Assembly: GCF_015207605.1 (NCBI RefSeq)
Contig: NZ_JADEWO010000054.1
Span: forward strand, 1-40,885
Length of the DNA: 40,885 nt
Direction: 5' to 3'
Source of the DNA: Oculatella sp. LEGE 06141
GTDB lineage: Bacteria > Cyanobacteriota > Cyanobacteriia > Elainellales > Elainellaceae
Positions 26,213 to 34,869 of the stretch are shown here, piece after piece. Positions within the stretch are counted from its first letter, which is position 1. Each line of letters opens with the position of its first letter. A program made the translations under genes and the position numbers. Under the pieces are notes generated by a model. That model made no database searches. It was not told the origin of the DNA and saw only the letters and a program-made list of their open reading frames with translations.

Positions 26213-27277
26213 CTAGTTGACCAGTGCGGTGGCAGAAAGTGGCGCGATCGTGCCGTTAGAGGAAGGGAGTGAGGAATGAACTGGCTCTAGCCCCCACCCC
26301 ATTGCCAGGTATTTCTGCCGAAGCTTACGATACGCTACTTGCAATGCATCGGAAGCAACATGCGTTTCAGCAGACAAGTTATAGGGTACTGTTCCAGGGT
26401 ATTGGGATTCACTGACTACACTATCTTCGGCATAAATCTTGGTGTAATACTTGGCAAACATGCGGTCTGACCAGGCATAGGGAAAGAAACTGCGGAAGAG
26501 AATCCGCTTACTAATGGTGGTCGTATCGTTCACCGGAAAGTGAACCGCATAGTTCACAATCTTGATATGTTTAGAACTGCTTTCAACTTTAGTAATGTTA
26601 GGCAAGTAGAACGTCAGTTTTGAAACTAAATCGGCGCTTTCTTGGCGGGCGAAGTGTTTGAACAAGCCCTTTGGTTTAGCAGAACTTTTGCTAACAATAG
26701 TGGCACTCATGCCCCAGCCTTCATCCTCAACGGTGTAGTCATCCACTGTAGGATTATCACCAAATCCTGCGCCGAATGAATTGGCATGGACAATGGGCAA
26801 GTGAGAAATATCAATGGAATTCTCTAGAACACGAGTGTAATGGGTGTTCACTTTGAAGTCTAGAAAGAAACGATGCAGGGTTGGGTCTTCAAACTCCGGC
26901 AGAGGCGGAATGGGAGGACGTTCTGCTTCTGGCAAATCTCCATAAAATAGCCAGATAAACCCATACTTTTCCTGAACTGGGTAGCTCTCAACATACGCCT
27001 TTTTAGGAACAGGAGCATTCGCTGCATTGGCAGGGATATGAATACATTGTCCATTCTCCTGGAATTTCCAGCCATGATAAGGGCAGCGAATACAGTCGTT
27101 TTCTAACCAACCCGCAGATAGAGCAGCCCCTCGGTGGGGGCATTGATCGTTCATGGCGATCGCCTGCCCCTGAGCATTGCGATAGAGAACAAACCGTTGA
27201 TTCAACATCACGATTTGTTTGGGCTGATTCGTCACCAGGGTGCTGAATTCGCAGGCATACCAAAAATTCTTTAACAT
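26213..27277 (-). CDS. Rieske non-haem iron oxygenase, copy 2
   Basis: The 354-residue paralogue has Rieske motifs CPHRG and CPYHGW and the mononuclear-iron motif DISHLPIVH (about 157-165), which is the more typical version of the family; a late AEDSVVSE carries the probable third ligand. It resembles pheophorbide-a-oxygenase-like enzymes, which act on tetrapyrroles in plants, though the family also contains many enzymes for other substrates. TAGGAGCC precedes the ATG. It starts 50 bases after hemA ends. Two such oxygenases suggest two distinct oxidation steps or positions. Confidence 0.9.
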   Translation of the reverse strand: MLKNFWYACEFSTLVTNQPKQIVMLNQRFVLYRNAQGQAIAMNDQCPHRGAALSAGWLENDCIRCPYHGWKFQENGQCIHIPANAANAPVPKKAYVESYPVQEKYGFIWLFYGDLPEAERPPIPPLPEFEDPTLHRFFLDFKVNTHYTRVLENSIDISHLPIVHANSFGAGFGDNPTVDDYTVEDEGWGMSATIVSKSSAKPKGLFKHFARQESADLVSKLTFYLPNITKVESSSKHIKIVNYAVHFPVNDTTTISKRILFRSFFPYAWSDRMFAKYYTKIYAEDSVVSESQYPGTVPYNLSAETHVASDALQVAYRKLRQKYLAMGWGLEPVHSSLPSSNGTIAPLSATALVN

Positions 27278-27327
27278 TCGCGGCTCCTACTTTCTACCTT
27301 GTGGAACTATCCTCTGCCTGGGTTCTG

Positions 27328-28674
27328 TCAAGTTGACGCTAGCGGTGGAGTGACGGAGGCATAGGGTTGTTCCCCGTTCAAACGATGCCTTGAGATCACG
27401 CAGGACTCCAGGTTGAATACAGTTTGCAGTGTTTGAGCCACCAGACGTTGGGACTCTATGTCCTGCTGCGATCGCAGATGAACCATCGGTTCATGCAAAA
27501 TTTTGTTGACGATACAGCGAGTCAGGGCTTCAACAGCCGCTTGATGTTTTTGGGTGAAGTCAATTCCCAGACGCGACAGCGTTTTTTCCAATTCTTGCTC
27601 GCGAATGGTTTCGGCTTTTTCCCGTAAACAGCTAATGATAGGAACCGTCTCGCGCGATCGCCACCAGGTATGAAACGCTGCCAACTCATCATTGATTAAT
27701 GATTGCGCCTCTGTTACCAGTTGCTGTCGGCTGTCTTGATTGTGGGCAACCACGGTCTTTAGATCATCAACATTGAAGGCTTGAACCTGAGGCAATTCAT
27801 TCACATCTGCGTCAACATTACGCGGAACCGCTATATCAAACACCATCAACGGTTGGTTTGGTGTCAGGGTGCATTCCAGATTGGCTCGATTCAACAAGGG
27901 TTCTGTTGAAGAGGTACTGGTAAAGACCAGATCGGCAGAGGCAATGACCGACATCATGTCAGTAAGAGGATACCATTTCAATTGGGCATTGGTGAACTGC
28001 TTGGCCAATTCCTCAGCTCGTTCAGCCGACCGATTCACAATTGAAATGTGAGTTACTTTTTTCGCCAACAGATGCTGCACCAGCCGCCGAGCCATGTTGC
28101 CAGCCCCCACGATCGCCACTCGGCAATCTGATAAACGGGCTGTTTTAATTTGGGCTAACTCCACCGCCGCAGAACTGACTGAAACAGCCCCCGTTCCAAT
28201 GCTTGTCTCGGTTCTAACTCGTTTTGCCACGGTAATGGCTTGCTGAAACAGGCGATTCAGGGTCCGTTTGGTGCAGCCGTTATACCGCTGGATCAACGTG
28301 TGGGTGTGTTTGACCTGAGCCAGGATTTGCCCTTCCCCAATCACCAGGCTATCCAGACCGGAGGCAACCTGCATCAAATGATTGACGGCATCCTGCTGCG
28401 ACCGGATAAACAGATGTTGATGTAAGTATTGGAGAGGTAGTTGGCTGTGATCTGCCAGGAATTGAATTACATTTTGAGTTGCCTGTTCCGGGTCTGCAAC
28501 CACCGTGTAAATTTCCAGACGATTACAGGTGCTTAGAATAGCTGCTTCTTCAATGTGAGGATAGCAAGACAGTTGGGCGATCGCCTGTTCTATTTGCGTT
28601 TCTGGAATGCTCAGCTTTTCACGAATTTCTACCGGAGCCGTTTTATGGCTGAGACCGATCACTGCAATATTCAT
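27328..28674 (-). CDS. hemA: Glutamyl-tRNA reductase
   Basis: The 448-residue HemA reduces glutamyl-tRNA(Glu) to glutamate-1-semialdehyde, the first and regulated step of tetrapyrrole synthesis. It has the N-terminal [14 protein letters not shown], the catalytic cysteine in [11 protein letters not shown] (about 50), [10 protein letters not shown], the NADPH-binding [10 protein letters not shown] and the C-terminal dimerisation helix region. GGGAGGATGA precedes the ATG. The next enzyme, hemL, is not in the window. An extra hemA inside a specialised cluster would raise 5-aminolevulinate supply independently of the housekeeping copy. Confidence 0.95.
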   Translation of the reverse strand: MNIAVIGLSHKTAPVEIREKLSIPETQIEQAIAQLSCYPHIEEAAILSTCNRLEIYTVVADPEQATQNVIQFLADHSQLPLQYLHQHLFIRSQQDAVNHLMQVASGLDSLVIGEGQILAQVKHTHTLIQRYNGCTKRTLNRLFQQAITVAKRVRTETSIGTGAVSVSSAAVELAQIKTARLSDCRVAIVGAGNMARRLVQHLLAKKVTHISIVNRSAERAEELAKQFTNAQLKWYPLTDMMSVIASADLVFTSTSSTEPLLNRANLECTLTPNQPLMVFDIAVPRNVDADVNELPQVQAFNVDDLKTVVAHNQDSRQQLVTEAQSLINDELAAFHTWWRSRETVPIISCLREKAETIREQELEKTLSRLGIDFTQKHQAAVEALTRCIVNKILHEPMVHLRSQQDIESQRLVAQTLQTVFNLESCVISRHRLNGEQPYASVTPPLAST

Positions 28675-28741
28675 TCATCCTCCCTAAAGTTGTCTTACCG
28701 CGCAGACATGACTGGAGCATTGGCCTGAAGCAAACGCAGAA

Positions 28742-30136
28742 CTAAGCCGTTAGTTGGGGAGTTTTTTCGTGTGCTACTCCATCAAACCCACCCAACTCAA
28801 ACGCCTGAGGCACACAGGACTGATGCAGGATCGCCATCACCGAATCGGCAAACATGGCCATCGTTTCATCGCTGAACATCGGAACAACATAAGGAAATGT
28901 ACAGAACATCTGGTCGTCCAACGTTACTACATTCAAAGCAAAGCAAGGGCCAGCCAAATGGACGCTGATCGGGAAATAAAGACCTTTCAATTGAATCGTG
29001 CCATATTGCCCTGAGAATTTAGCTTGTCCGGCATTGGCAATCAATACTGACGCATATCGCCCCATCAACCGTTCTAGTTCGGCTCTAAGCTGTTCAAGCT
29101 GAGGCATGTTTTCCATGCTTTCAAAGAAGTCAGCGCTATTCACAATCCACGAACCGTTACTCATGGACTGCACCAGGTTCGATTTGGATTCTCGCGCTAA
29201 ATCCCAAAATGAGGTCGTTTTTCCGACACTGTAAGTATGGGTTACTCCATCTGAGATGCAAGACAGATGATCATCCTGCACCTTCGGTTCGCAATAGTTT
29301 CGTAAACTGACGCTTGAACCACAAGACAAATAGACGGGTGCATCGGCACGCGCAATGGCTGCGGCTCCAAACAGCATGGCTGCACACAGAGCAGCATGTA
29401 CCGTTGTCCCTTCTTCTTTGCTGCGGGTTTTGAGCTGAATCGTCATCTCTCGACTGAGCTGCCGCGTTAAGAAGCGGGTATGACAATCGCTTAAGGCGGC
29501 CTGACCTTCAAAGAACTCGCTAATCAAGGGCTGCGGCCCTCCCCAGGCCGACTGAGCATCCCAATTCGATTCCTCCTGGGGATTCTCACCCGTGCCCTGA
29601 TTTACAGAACTGGCATTGAACAGGTCTTTCAGGGGAGGAAGCGCCGCCAGCGTCACTACATCAGCAATGGATTCACCGGCCTCAATTTGCTGACAATACG
29701 ACAACACCTGGTCAATGAAATTTAATCCTGAGATAGCATCGCAGATAGCGTGATGCATCGTTACGATGATCTCACTGGTGCTACCTGGTTCAGTAGAACG
29801 CAGAAAAATCACCCGACACAGAGGGCCAATGTTGACACAAAGCGTCTGGTTGACTTCAGTTTCAGCGATCGCCACCCACTGATTATCAGATTGCTTATCA
29901 ATGACCTGCAAGGGAATATCCTGTGCGTCCCCTGATTCAAAAAAAACACCTTCGTCTGACTTCGAAATATGAACCTGAAGCAGCAAATGACGTTTTTGCA
30001 CCAACCGGAGAGCCTGTTGCAGTACATCCGGAGATATCAACCCCTCTACCTGTCCAATAAACGTCATACTCATCTCTCCCCCTAAATGAGTAAACATTTT
30101 CTCACCGGGAGTCAGTTCTCGTTTGAAGTAGTTCAT
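28742..30136 (-). CDS. Condensation-type acyltransferase (PapA/alcohol acetyltransferase-like)
   Basis: The 464-residue stand-alone acyltransferase is of the condensation-domain superfamily. The catalytic motif HHxxxD appears as MHHAICDAISG (about residues 128-138), and the N-terminus (LTPGEKMFTHLGGEMSMTFIGQV) resembles PapA and alcohol acetyltransferase proteins. No carrier-protein or NRPS modules lie nearby, so it most likely transfers a small acyl group from a CoA donor to a hydroxyl or amine. In a tolyporphin-like pathway, acetylation of the sugar is the obvious candidate step. It is followed by hemA after 67 bases. Confidence 0.8.
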   Translation of the reverse strand: MNYFKRELTPGEKMFTHLGGEMSMTFIGQVEGLISPDVLQQALRLVQKRHLLLQVHISKSDEGVFFESGDAQDIPLQVIDKQSDNQWVAIAETEVNQTLCVNIGPLCRVIFLRSTEPGSTSEIIVTMHHAICDAISGLNFIDQVLSYCQQIEAGESIADVVTLAALPPLKDLFNASSVNQGTGENPQEESNWDAQSAWGGPQPLISEFFEGQAALSDCHTRFLTRQLSREMTIQLKTRSKEEGTTVHAALCAAMLFGAAAIARADAPVYLSCGSSVSLRNYCEPKVQDDHLSCISDGVTHTYSVGKTTSFWDLARESKSNLVQSMSNGSWIVNSADFFESMENMPQLEQLRAELERLMGRYASVLIANAGQAKFSGQYGTIQLKGLYFPISVHLAGPCFALNVVTLDDQMFCTFPYVVPMFSDETMAMFADSVMAILHQSCVPQAFELGGFDGVAHEKTPQLTA

Positions 30137-30254
30137 GGTAGCACCGTTGATAAATTATAGGATCGTGCAGTTAAGCATCATGAAAATTTGCCAAATGCCT
30201 TCTATGCCGAAGCAGGGTTCTACCAGACAGGTGATGGCACTGGTTTAATTGGTC

Positions 30255-31652
30255 TTATGCCGACTCGTATTGAAGGAAACCGGGATTAAGTAGACCCTTG
30301 GGATCGTATTTTCGCTTCATCTCATTCAGCGTGGGCCAATACTCTCCAAACTGGAGCCGCCATTGTGGAAGGCCAAAGTCTGACCAGGTAGCCAGGTAGC
30401 GTTTACCCCCCATTTTGAACCCTAACTCAGTTAATGCATTTAGCTGCTCTGCAACCAGGGGAAGCTGAGGTTTAGGGATGGTGGGATACATACCAAACCC
30501 AATCACCAGATCCTCCGGCGGCAATGGAAATAGCGGGTTGTGGATCGTTTTAGGAGACATACAAAAAGAACCCACTGGCGTTTTGCGAAAGTCCAGGAAA
30601 CCCGGAATACGCTGCAATGCCGTTTCGATGTAGTCTTTGGCGATCGACGCTGGCAAGAACATATCAAGCCAGGGATTTGCATCCCCCGCCGGATGGGGTA
30701 CCTCTGCGATCGGCTGAATGAACTGCTCAAAGGTCAGGTCTTCAGTGTAAATGTGTCGCTGAAAGTTCAAATCAGAAAGTAATTGCTCCTGATTAATATC
30801 ATTGGTGGAATCAACTTCCACCGTCATTTGCATTCTGTAAAACCATTGAATAAGCGGCTGTATTCCAGTTCCTCCTCTGGCGACTCCTAACATGCAGGGA
30901 GAGAACAAGGCGAGTAAGCCATCGACGCGATCCTCTGATACGAGAAGGCGTTCAGCCGTTAGCAAGGAATCAAGATCATCGAAGCGCAGAAAATACGTGC
31001 GCGTGAAGGGGCGATAGGGTCTGAGGCGATGCTGTATCTGGGTCATAATCCCAAATTGACCGTAACCACAAAGCACATGCCTGAACAGTTCACTGTTCTC
31101 GTCGGGGCTACACCACACCAGATCTCCGGTTCCAGTCACCACTTCTAAACCAAGGCAATTATCGGCCTGGCATCCGTACCGGAAGGAATTTTGGCCGATA
31201 CCTGCTGCCGAAAGCGTTCCTCCTATGGTGACATCAAAGTTATTGGTGAGGACTGGAGGAATCACCCCCTGAGGCAGCGAAGTGTCAACGATTTTTCTCC
31301 AGGTTACGCCAGCATCCGCTTTGAACCAGAGGCGATCGGGATAAAATTCATGAATTTGGTTCAGGCTTCTCATGTCTAGCAGGATGCCATCCTGATTCAG
31401 CGATTGCCCGCTGCATGAATGTCCTGCGGCACGCGACGATAGGGTTAAGTCGTTACTGAGCGCATATTTAACGGCGGTTGCAACATCCATGGAATTTTGG
31501 GGACGAACCACCACCTGAGGCCGCTTTTGAACAATGCCACCAAAATCCTGGGAAACGTCCAGCAGATCGGTTTCGATACTGCTAACATCTCCATTGATCA
31601 TTGATTTCAGGTCTGAAGCAATGCTGTTGATGTAAGTAATCTGGCTTGGCAT
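30255..31652 (-). CDS. FAD-binding oxidase, cytokinin-dehydrogenase-like
   Basis: The 465-residue flavoprotein has the FAD_binding_4 (PP-loop) fold: VVVRPQNSMDVATAVKYA, the covalent-flavin His in AAGHSCSGQS (about residue 78), TIGGTLSAAGIGQNSFRYG, LEVVTGTGDLVWCS and LCGYGQFGIMTQ. NPWLDMFLPAS and the end DPKGLLNPG match the cytokinin dehydrogenase branch. It has no signal peptide. Such enzymes oxidise C-N or C-O bonds and pass electrons to O2 or quinones. A role in oxidising the porphyrinogen, its side chains or the sugar is possible; the substrate cannot be read from sequence. GGGAGAGG precedes the ATG. Confidence 0.85.
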   Translation of the reverse strand: MPSQITYINSIASDLKSMINGDVSSIETDLLDVSQDFGGIVQKRPQVVVRPQNSMDVATAVKYALSNDLTLSSRAAGHSCSGQSLNQDGILLDMRSLNQIHEFYPDRLWFKADAGVTWRKIVDTSLPQGVIPPVLTNNFDVTIGGTLSAAGIGQNSFRYGCQADNCLGLEVVTGTGDLVWCSPDENSELFRHVLCGYGQFGIMTQIQHRLRPYRPFTRTYFLRFDDLDSLLTAERLLVSEDRVDGLLALFSPCMLGVARGGTGIQPLIQWFYRMQMTVEVDSTNDINQEQLLSDLNFQRHIYTEDLTFEQFIQPIAEVPHPAGDANPWLDMFLPASIAKDYIETALQRIPGFLDFRKTPVGSFCMSPKTIHNPLFPLPPEDLVIGFGMYPTIPKPQLPLVAEQLNALTELGFKMGGKRYLATWSDFGLPQWRLQFGEYWPTLNEMKRKYDPKGLLNPGFLQYESA

Positions 31653-31752
31653 CGGTTAAACCTCTCCCAGTGCAGGTTAATATCGAAAATTCATTGAGCC
31701 AATGTTGTGAGTGGGTAATCAAAGGTGTCAATGAGTGGCGATGAAATACCCC

Positions 31753-32373
31753 TTAATTTGAAGCATGTACCTTGAGCATCTTAGTGCCAATACGAATCAA
31801 CGTAGGGATGAGTCGGACAAGATCGCCAATTTGAGCAAGCAGGTTCGGCGATTTGAGCGTTGATGCTGTCTCTACCTGTGCTGGTCGCTCATACTTAAAG
31901 ACACAAATACAATCCCCTTCGGCCTGCTTGCTTAGAATAGATGCTTTCATCTCTGGGTAAGCCCGTCTGGCTGCTTCTTGTTCCATCTCACAAAGGATAC
32001 GGCAAGGCGTTTCAATCCCATATTCCTTAGCAAGCGATAGAGCCGGACAAACTCGTTGAATTTCCAGTGCGGCATCGGTGCCATTCTGAGAAACATCGAC
32101 AATTTCTGTGATAAATCCCATCAACCCCAGCATGGGAATTGTTTTTTCAAAGCCTTTCGCTAAGGTCGTGTCATCAATGACGGCACCCATCAACGCTTTC
32201 TGTTGTTCAGGATAATTTTCCATCAATTTCTCGAAAGCGGCATCCTCCCCCATTTCTTCTGTCAGTTCCTTGTATTTGGTAAATCTGTTACCAAACATAG
32301 TCATGGCTTTGGATTGGCTTAAGTTCAGGATATCTTGCATCCGTAAGTCGCCTGTGCCAGTTTTGTTATCCAT
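31753..32373 (-). CDS. L-2-amino-thiazoline-4-carboxylic acid hydrolase-like protein
   Basis: The 206-residue protein resembles the ATC hydrolase family. The diagnostic region is RVCPALSLAKEYGIETPCRILCEMEQEAA (about 104-132; key residues Cys106, Cys121, Cys125) followed by GDCICVFKYE (about 154-163). Members characterised in Pseudomonas open a thiazoline ring in L-cysteine production, but most are uncharacterised and occur in varied clusters. There is no signal peptide; the C-terminal 40 residues are hydrophobic to basic (LLAQIGDLVRLIPTLIRIGT) and may contact a membrane. AGGAGAGCAACA precedes the ATG. It is the second gene of the tetrapyrrole cluster and is not explained by known tetrapyrrole chemistry. 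Confidence 0.7.
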   Translation of the reverse strand: MDNKTGTGDLRMQDILNLSQSKAMTMFGNRFTKYKELTEEMGEDAAFEKLMENYPEQQKALMGAVIDDTTLAKGFEKTIPMLGLMGFITEIVDVSQNGTDAALEIQRVCPALSLAKEYGIETPCRILCEMEQEAARRAYPEMKASILSKQAEGDCICVFKYERPAQVETASTLKSPNLLAQIGDLVRLIPTLIRIGTKMLKVHASN

Positions 32374-32449
32374 TGTTGCTCTCCTGTTCTGATTTCCCTG
32401 CGATCGCTACTCGTTAACCTTGCAAATACACTTCAACGCTTGCACATAA

Positions 32450-32644
32450 ATAAAGCAGAATGAGCATAGCCAGAAGGTACCTGAGGACATTGCGGCAAAT
32501 CAATATGATGTTGGCTTCAAGTTCGTTCGTTGTGAATCTGCGCTTTATTTTGGCAGAAGCAACATTGTTTCTCATTTTCTGCAACAGCTCCTAGAATTGA
32601 ATCGACCCTTAAATCAACCGCCAGGAATGGTTCAAACGTGCTAA
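32450..32644 (+). pseudogene. Orphan open frame without a start, possible gene remnant
   Basis: The frame opens after TAA at 32447-32449 and ends at TAA 32642-32644. It has protein-like composition, including YDVGFKFVRCESALYFGRSN and IVSHFLQQLLELNRPLNQPP. There is no start codon before the plausible coding part, and it opposes the direction of all neighbouring genes. I do not recognise a family. It may be the tail of a gene removed when the cluster was assembled, or chance. Confidence 0.25.
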
Positions 32645-32750
32645 TTGTCATCCGAACCACTCCCTAACCCCTAACTCTGTTTCAACGTCCCCCAATGAGG
32701 GATTTAGGGGGCAAATGCAGACTATTGAATCCTTCTCAGACATCCTCATA
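32624..32750. repeat. Dispersed palindromic repeat, copy C
   Basis: The right end, CTTCTCAGACATCCTC (32732-32747), is shared with copy E. The inner GATTTAGGGGGCAAATGCAG (32701-32720) is the complement of the GCATTTGCCCCCTAAATC block of copy B. CTGTTTCAACGTCCCC (about 32680) is also found in copy B. The left boundary is uncertain; GTTCAAACGTGC near 32630 may be the left end. Confidence 0.5.
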
Positions 32751-32863
32751 GAGGTGATCGCCCTTCGTCTCTATGAATTGCCTCTATGAATTGCCTGACC
32801 AACCACATCCCGATCTGGCATTGAATGGTGTTCGCCGACTCAAACTCAGCTCGCATTGAATAC

Positions 32864-33868
32864 TTAAAGCCACTCTCGTGGGTTTCGCAGCACTTCTTTC
32901 AATAGGGCTTCCTGGCTACCCGAATCGGGCTGATCGTTGTATTGCCAACAGACAGCCGGGGGCATGCAATTGAACACACTCTGCGTATTGACCATACCGC
33001 TCTCTATCCCAAAACGCATACCCCGATCGCTGGTTAAGATAAACTCTACATAGCGCCCCCGAACGAGATGCTGCCAGTGCTTGTTTTCTGGGGTGAAGGC
33101 CATATCTTTGCGTCGTTCTACCAGCGGCATATAGGCAGGAATAAAGGCTTCGGTACAGTCCTTAACAAATGTAAGAAGCTCCTGAACGCTGCGATCGTTC
33201 AGATGGTCGAAGAAAATGCCGCCTACACCCCGATTCTCACCACGATGGGGAATGCGGAAGTACGCATCACATCCCGCTTTAAAGCGTGGATAATACGAGG
33301 AAGAGTGCTTATCACACACATCCTTATGTATCCTGTGAAAATGTATGGCATCTTCCTCAAATAGGTAGACTGGCGTGAGATCTGCCCCACCACCAAACCA
33401 CCAATAACCAGGTTGGGTACCATCACCGATCTGAAAATAGCGGTAGTTAACATGGGCGATCGGCACCATTGGGTTGCGTGGATGAATGACAAAGCTGGTT
33501 CCTGTCGCAAAATAGGATGCTCCCTTTTCACCCGTAACCTGATCGGCGTCTGCTGTTACCAGGGCACCTGTCTTCTGAAACGTCATTCCGGCGGGCATTT
33601 CGCCTTCGATCGCAACATAATTTACGCCCACTTTTTCGAACACGCTGCCGCCCTGTAAAGCCCGGTCAACGTAAACCATATTTGGACGGTTGTTGCCAAC
33701 CACCCAGCCAGCGTTATCGTTACGAGTCCAGGTTTGTTCTACAAACGTTTGATCATCTAGCTGCTCAATCGCCTGACATGTGTTTTCAAACATTTGTTTG
33801 AAAACGTTCTCCAGTTGCTCATGTAAGCCCTGCGGTTTCCGTGTGAGCTTGTCTAGTATTTCGAGCAT
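32864..33868 (-). CDS. hemF: Second coproporphyrinogen III oxidase-like protein (HemF2)
   Basis: The 334-residue HemF paralogue is only moderately similar to the canonical copy at 12600-13652. It keeps [66 protein letters not shown] and the C-terminal MPPAVCWQY, so the fold and most catalytic residues are present. The [10 protein letters not shown] loop is missing; that region reads NMVYVDRALQGGSVFEKVGVN instead. Several insertions of the canonical enzyme (YRGQHPDG region) are absent. It probably acts on a different substrate, for example the remaining propionates of the tetrapyrrole. It is the first gene of the cluster; GGAG lies 12 bases before the ATG, and 1.1 kb upstream is gene-free. Confidence 0.88.
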   Translation of the reverse strand: MLEILDKLTRKPQGLHEQLENVFKQMFENTCQAIEQLDDQTFVEQTWTRNDNAGWVVGNNRPNMVYVDRALQGGSVFEKVGVNYVAIEGEMPAGMTFQKTGALVTADADQVTGEKGASYFATGTSFVIHPRNPMVPIAHVNYRYFQIGDGTQPGYWWFGGGADLTPVYLFEEDAIHFHRIHKDVCDKHSSSYYPRFKAGCDAYFRIPHRGENRGVGGIFFDHLNDRSVQELLTFVKDCTEAFIPAYMPLVERRKDMAFTPENKHWQHLVRGRYVEFILTSDRGMRFGIESGMVNTQSVFNCMPPAVCWQYNDQPDSGSQEALLKEVLRNPREWL

Positions 33869-34601
33869 AATCTACGTTTTCTCCACGAGTAGATAAATCA
33901 TGACCCTTTCTCAAGCTTTCCTAGTGCAACTCGTCTAAGCCTTCACTAGTGTCAAGTAGTAGCAAACTTGTAAACGTCATCAATAACAGCGGCTAAAGGA
34001 TCAATTAGGATTTCTCTGCGGTTTCATTGTCCTTTGCTGGTATCTAGTTTTTTCGATTGGCGAGGCTTTTGCCAGTGAAGATCCAAAAAGTTATCGAAAA
34101 AGATAGGAATGAAACGGATGTTTAGACTGATCCAATGGGGGATGTATTGTGTGCTGAAATACCAAACAGAACCCTCTTTGTGAAAACTATGCGGTTTGCT
34201 GAAAAGGTTAGCCTGACTGACTTCCCGCCACCCTGCCGCTGCTCTACTTAACTCGCTTGAATACTATCTAATTCACTGGAGAGCCGTTACATTTATCTTC
34301 ATCGATCAACACAATTGCTTAGAGGAATAATAGATAGTGCATGGAAATTTGCTTCAAGAAAGTTAAAGATGATTTGATCCACTGATTCGTTTCCAGAAAT
34401 GCTACAGGTCATCCGTCACGGGAACACGGCTGCTTAAGGTATTACATAATCAAAGCAATTATCTTAAATCTTTCTAAAAATGTAACGATGTAAACAGATA
34501 GGAAGGTTGCCTGTGATATTACGTCAGTGCAACAACAACCGGGAACGATCTTGAACTATTCGCTGACAGTTTCGTGACTGGCTGCACTTGCAAAAAGCCG
34601 T

Positions 34602-34680
34602 CCAAGAGGATGTTTTCAAGAGCTAATTTGCGACCCCACACTTGTAGGGGCGTAGAATTCGGCAGGTAGCCTTTGAAATA
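34602..34680. repeat. Dispersed palindromic repeat, copy G (partial)
   Basis: The left end, CCAAGAGGATGTTTTCAAGA (34602-34621), matches the element ends. Inside, TGTAGGGGCGTAGAATTCGG (about 34643-34662) corresponds to the TAGGGGCGAAGCATTCGG arm of copy A. A CTTTGAAAT near 34671 may be the other end. The middle is short and degenerate. Confidence 0.45.
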
Positions 34681-34853
34681 AACCCAGATGTATGACCATA
34701 GCTTGCTTGCCACAGAGTATGCTCGCCCTTCAATGCGGCATGTACTGCCGTTTAAATAGCCTCTAGCCGTTTGTTTGCAGGAGAAACGAGCAGCGTTGCA
34801 TAGCAGCGATAGACAGCAGCGTTCAACAGCAACTCCATTCGTATCGGTTTAAT

Positions 34854-34869
34854 GTATATGCCTATATAC
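34854..34869. promoter_or_regulatory. Inverted repeat, possible operator of the RHH gene
   Basis: GTATAT and ATATAC flank a four-base centre (GCCT), forming a 16-bp near-palindrome 110 bases upstream of the tandem ribbon-helix-helix gene. Such proteins often bind short inverted repeats near their own promoter. No direct evidence links the two. Confidence 0.3.

Larger units (their letters stand above)
32374..32863. other. 490-bp gap inside the cluster with a repeat and a gene fragment
   Basis: This is the largest gap in the cluster. It contains an unrecognised plus-strand open frame (32450-32644) and a copy of the dispersed repeat ending near 32750. A tandem duplication, CTCTATGAATTGCC, occurs twice at about 32770-32798. 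No complete gene is visible. Transcription from hemF2 may continue through it, or a promoter for the 206-residue gene may lie here. Confidence 0.5.

Noticed and set aside
30176-30289. Plus-strand frame reading NLPNAFYAEAGFYQTGDG, like a GNAT acetyltransferase tail
   Set aside because: Only 38 codons, no start, and it overlaps the 3' end of the flavin oxidase gene; kept as a note rather than a feature.
34519-34713. 64-codon minus-strand frame
   Set aside because: It runs through repeat copy G, has no ribosome binding site and no recognisable features.
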